This document shows, in pieces, positions 61,699 through 64,000 of a stretch of DNA of 64,000 nucleotides. Position 1 is the stretch's first letter. Each line of letters starts with the position of its first letter. The notes beneath the pieces were generated by a model that did no database searches, was not told the DNA's origin, and saw only the letters and a program-made list of their open reading frames with translations. The stretch is from the NCBI GenBank assembly GCA_000403215.2, contig KE159541.1:1-64000 (forward strand), in the 5' to 3' direction. This DNA is from Lachnospiraceae bacterium A4. Lineage in GTDB: Bacteria; Bacillota; Clostridia; Lachnospirales; Lachnospiraceae. Made by a program: the position numbers and the translations under genes.

Positions 61699-62631
61699 AT
61701 GAGCAAGAAAAAAGTCGTTGTCGCGCTGGGGCACGATGCGCTGGGTTCGACGACACTGGCACAGCTTGACGCCGTCAAAAAGACTGCGAAGGCACTGGCG
61801 GACTTAGTGGAGGCTGATTACCAGCTAACCATCACACACAGCAATGGACATCAGGTGAGCATGATTCACAAAGCCATGACAGAGCTGCGCCGTATCTATA
61901 TTGATTACACCCCCGCGCCGATGTGCGTGTGCTCTGCGATGAGTCAGGGCTATGTGGGTTATGATATTCAAAATTCGCTGAAAGCCGAGCTGCTAAGCCG
62001 CGGCATCTCCAAGCCCGTCAGCACGCTGCTGACCCAAGTGACCGTCGATCCCTACGACGACGCCTTCTATAATCCCCAAAAGGCGATCGGGCGCTATATG
62101 TCCAAGGAGGACGCTGACACCGAAGTCAACAAAGGAAATTACGTCATGGAAACCGAAAACGGCTACCGCAGAGTCGTCGCAGCGCCCCAGCCAATTGACA
62201 TTGTGGAGATTGCAGCCATCAAGGCACTCTCCGATGCCGACCAAGTCGTGATCGCCTGCGGCGGCGGCGGTATCCCGGTGATTGAGCAGCAGCATATCCT
62301 CAAGGGCGCTTCCGCAGTCATTGAAAAAGACTGTATTGCGGGCAAGCTTGCGTCGGATTTAAAAGCCGACGAGCTATTAATACTGACCAGTGTAGATTAC
62401 GTGTACCTAAACTTTGAAAAAGAAAATCAAGAGCCGCTCAAAACGCTGACTGTAGCCGAGGCAAAACGCTATATTGAAGAAGGGCAGTTCGGAGAGACAG
62501 ACATGCTGCCCAAAATCGAAGCGGCGATTTCTTATCTTGAGGCAGTTCCTTCGGGAAGGGTTATCATCACTTCCCTGAATAAGACCGCCGATGCCATTGA
62601 TGCCAAGGTGGGCACCGTCATCACTGCGTAA
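61699..62631 (+). CDS. arcC: Carbamate-kinase-like protein with altered phosphate-loop motif
   Basis: The 310-residue protein has the amino-acid-kinase fold of carbamate kinase: the domain order, THSNGHQV, VVIACGGGGIPVI and KDCIAGKLASDLKADELLILT segments are recognisable. The first loop reads VVVALGHDALG where carbamate kinases have ALGGNALG, and the second reads THSNGHQV for THGNGPQV, so activity on carbamoyl phosphate is uncertain. The gene is alone, with no arcA or arcB nearby, which suggests a role in another ureide or purine route. GAGGAGG lies upstream of the ATG. Confidence 0.82.
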   Translation: MSKKKVVVALGHDALGSTTLAQLDAVKKTAKALADLVEADYQLTITHSNGHQVSMIHKAMTELRRIYIDYTPAPMCVCSAMSQGYVGYDIQNSLKAELLSRGISKPVSTLLTQVTVDPYDDAFYNPQKAIGRYMSKEDADTEVNKGNYVMETENGYRRVVAAPQPIDIVEIAAIKALSDADQVVIACGGGGIPVIEQQHILKGASAVIEKDCIAGKLASDLKADELLILTSVDYVYLNFEKENQEPLKTLTVAEAKRYIEEGQFGETDMLPKIEAAISYLEAVPSGRVIITSLNKTADAIDAKVGTVITA

Positions 62632-62658
62632 TTTTGTGCTTTTGCGGCTTATTTCCTC

Positions 62659-62719
62659 TGCACGGGCGTCCGTCAGCTTCTGCTGACATGTTTCCCTGGG
62701 ATGCCCGTGTGCATAAAAA
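62659..62719 (+). repeat. Structured element, copy B (nested hairpin followed by TAAAAAA)
   Basis: An outer stem (62659-62671 with 62698-62713, 13 bp with a 2-nt bulge) encloses a perfect 6-bp hairpin GTCAGC-TTCT-GCTGAC (62672-62687) and a pyrimidine-rich linker, and ends GTGTGCATAAAAAA. It matches the layout and end of the element at 30807-30867. It lies after the stop of the carbamate-kinase-like gene. Confidence 0.6.
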
Positions 62720-62779
62720 AGACAGCCCCGCCATCTCGCGCTCAGGACTGTCCTGTTCATTAATATTGATTAATATTGA

Positions 62780-64000
62780 TTACGCTCTTAAAAATGCCCT
62801 ATATCCCCGCACGGCTTCGTACACATCCGCCTTGCTGACCACCTCATACGGCGCATGCATATTCAGCACCGACACGCCGCTGTCAATTACATTCATGCCA
62901 TACTCTGCCATGAGGTGTGCGATCGTTCCGCCGCCGCCTGCATCCACTTTCCCAAGCTCCGAAAACTGATACATCACATCGGCATCCTCCATAATCCTTC
63001 TGATTTGTGCAACAAACTCAGCAGTTGCCTCACTCGATCCACGCTTTCCGCGGGAACCAGTATATTTGTTGAAGGCAAGTCCCTTCGCCAGAAATGCGGA
63101 ATTTTTTTTCTCGTACACATCTGCATACAGCGGATCAAAGCCTGCGCTGACATCCGAGGAGAGCATCTTCGAGCCTGCCAGCGCACGGCGGACGAGAAGC
63201 TGTGAATCCCTCTCTGTCGCCGCGACAAGCTCAGCAATGGTATTCTCAAAAAATTGAGACGCCATGCCAGTCGCGCCCACATTGCCAATCTCCTCCTTGT
63301 CCACCAAAAGACAGCACAGTGTATGCTCTGTGATCTCGTCCGCCAAATCCAACATCGCAAAGACGGAGGTGAATGCACACACTCTGTCGTCATGGCCATA
63401 CGCCAGTATCATACTCCTGTCGATGCCCAAATCGCGCGCTCTCCCTGCGGGAACAATCTCCAGATCTGCGGAGAGAAAATCCTCCTCCTCAATTCCATAG
63501 GTCTCTGAAAGAAGCCTGAGAATATTTGCCCGAACAGCTTCTTTTTCTTCTTTGTCAAGCTCTTCACTCTGCTGTAACGGGCGGTTTCCAATCAGCAGAT
63601 CGAGCTTCTCACCAGCAATGACCGCATCTGCCTTCTTTGCCATCTGCTCTCCTGCCAGATGAATCAGCAGGTCTGTGATGACAAATACCGGCTCATCGTC
63701 CTTTTCACCGATGCTGATTTTGACGACGGTGCCGTCCTTTTTGGCGACAACGCCATGAAGCGCAAGCGGAATCGTTGTCCATTGATATTTCTTGATGCCG
63801 CCGTAATAGTGCGTGTCCAGATATGCAAATCCCTCCGTTTCATATAAAGGCCTCTGCTTTATGTCTATTCGCGGGGAATCAATATGTGCACCAAGAATAT
63901 TCATGCCTTCAGACACCGGTTTTTTTCCCATCTGAAAAAGCACAATGCTCTTGTCCATCTGGACTGCATAGAGCTTATCGCCTGCCTTGGGCGTGCCGCC
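62780..64000 (-). CDS. M18-family aspartyl aminopeptidase (partial, N-terminus outside window)
   Basis: The gene runs off the right edge, so the start is not visible; about 406 residues are present. The M18/PepP-like zinc aminopeptidase features include GAHIDSPR, LVDKEEIG(N) and the LNMHAPYEVVSKAD C-terminal segment, with the metal-binding HID, EE and MHAPYE motifs intact. It removes N-terminal acidic or other residues from peptides in the cytosol. It is convergent with the carbamate-kinase-like gene. Confidence 0.92.
   Translation of the reverse strand, partial: GGTPKAGDKLYAVQMDKSIVLFQMGKKPVSEGMNILGAHIDSPRIDIKQRPLYETEGFAYLDTHYYGGIKKYQWTTIPLALHGVVAKKDGTVVKISIGEKDDEPVFVITDLLIHLAGEQMAKKADAVIAGEKLDLLIGNRPLQQSEELDKEEKEAVRANILRLLSETYGIEEEDFLSADLEIVPAGRARDLGIDRSMILAYGHDDRVCAFTSVFAMLDLADEITEHTLCCLLVDKEEIGNVGATGMASQFFENTIAELVAATERDSQLLVRRALAGSKMLSSDVSAGFDPLYADVYEKKNSAFLAKGLAFNKYTGSRGKRGSSEATAEFVAQIRRIMEDADVMYQFSELGKVDAGGGGTIAHLMAEYGMNVIDSGVSVLNMHAPYEVVSKADVYEAVRGYRAFLRA

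Noticed and set aside
1-64000. CRISPR array, prophage, rRNA or tRNA genes
   Set aside because: No spaced direct-repeat array, phage structural genes, or cloverleaf-like sequences ending in CCA were seen in the gene-free stretches I read.

Overview
The window looks like a chromosomal segment of a Clostridia bacterium, most likely a member of the Lachnospiraceae. This is inferred from gene content: a DUF4250-type small protein, paired proteins with a GIGxAGYP N-terminus, DUF4422 and DUF1703-type proteins, and a conserved-looking comEA / OmpR-type regulator / kinase / GerMN lipoprotein / comEC / holA run. Strong AGGAGG-type ribosome binding sites also fit. Most genes are on the minus strand. I see no rRNA, tRNA, CRISPR array, prophage or intact transposase.

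Layout. 1-4.9 kb: a chimeric response-regulator / kinase / ABC-ATPase gene, an unknown protein, an aldo/keto reductase with ferredoxin-like cysteines, and an AT-rich two-gene module resembling an ADP-ribosyltransferase toxin with a small partner. 4.9-10.1 kb: a 1402-residue leucine-rich-repeat protein and a tRNA-dihydrouridine synthase. 10.2-12.9 kb: two paralogous GIGxAGYP proteins, a small protein, a LytTR regulator and a frameshifted remnant. 12.9-17.5 kb: type IV pilus / type II secretion genes pilB and a frameshifted pilC, then a UDP-glucuronate epimerase-like gene. 17.7-21.5 kb: a polysaccharide deacetylase, an iron/cobalamin-type ABC importer with a convergent substrate-binding lipoprotein, and a DUF4250 protein. 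21.5-28.9 kb: holA, comEC, GerMN lipoprotein, histidine kinase, response regulator, comEA. 29-37.5 kb: a DUF4422 glycosyltransferase, zinc-ribbon protein, low-complexity lipoprotein, second deacetylase, aroA, Ig-like lipoprotein, AI-2E-type permease and methyltransferase. 37.7-40.3 kb: three palindromic or MITE-like elements around an ECF sigma factor, an RsgI-like anti-sigma factor and a Cys/His repeat secreted protein. 40.3-44.1 kb: acetyltransferases, an AAA-ATPase/nuclease-like protein and a phosphodiesterase. 44.2-54 kb: a vanG-type glycopeptide-resistance cluster (vanR, vanS, an inserted AAA-ATPase-like gene, vanG, vanXY, vanT) preceded by pepF. 54-64 kb: HelD-like helicase, EAL phosphodiesterase, HtrA protease, PfkB kinase, carbamate-kinase-like protein and a partial M18 aminopeptidase.

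How the genes work together. The van genes form a complete D-Ala-D-Ser module: serine racemase, D-Ala-D-Ser ligase, D,D-peptidase and a two-component sensor. The vanG promoter carries a tandem repeat just upstream of its -35 box that could be the VanR operator. comEA, comEC and pilB/pilC are parts of a DNA-uptake or pilus apparatus, but pilC is broken by one base in a homopolymer. The best candidates for less-described biology are the ART-like two-gene module, the three-part chimeric regulator/ABC gene, the ECF/RsgI/Cys-His repeat locus, the GIGxAGYP locus, and a structured repeat that occurs after two plus-strand genes.
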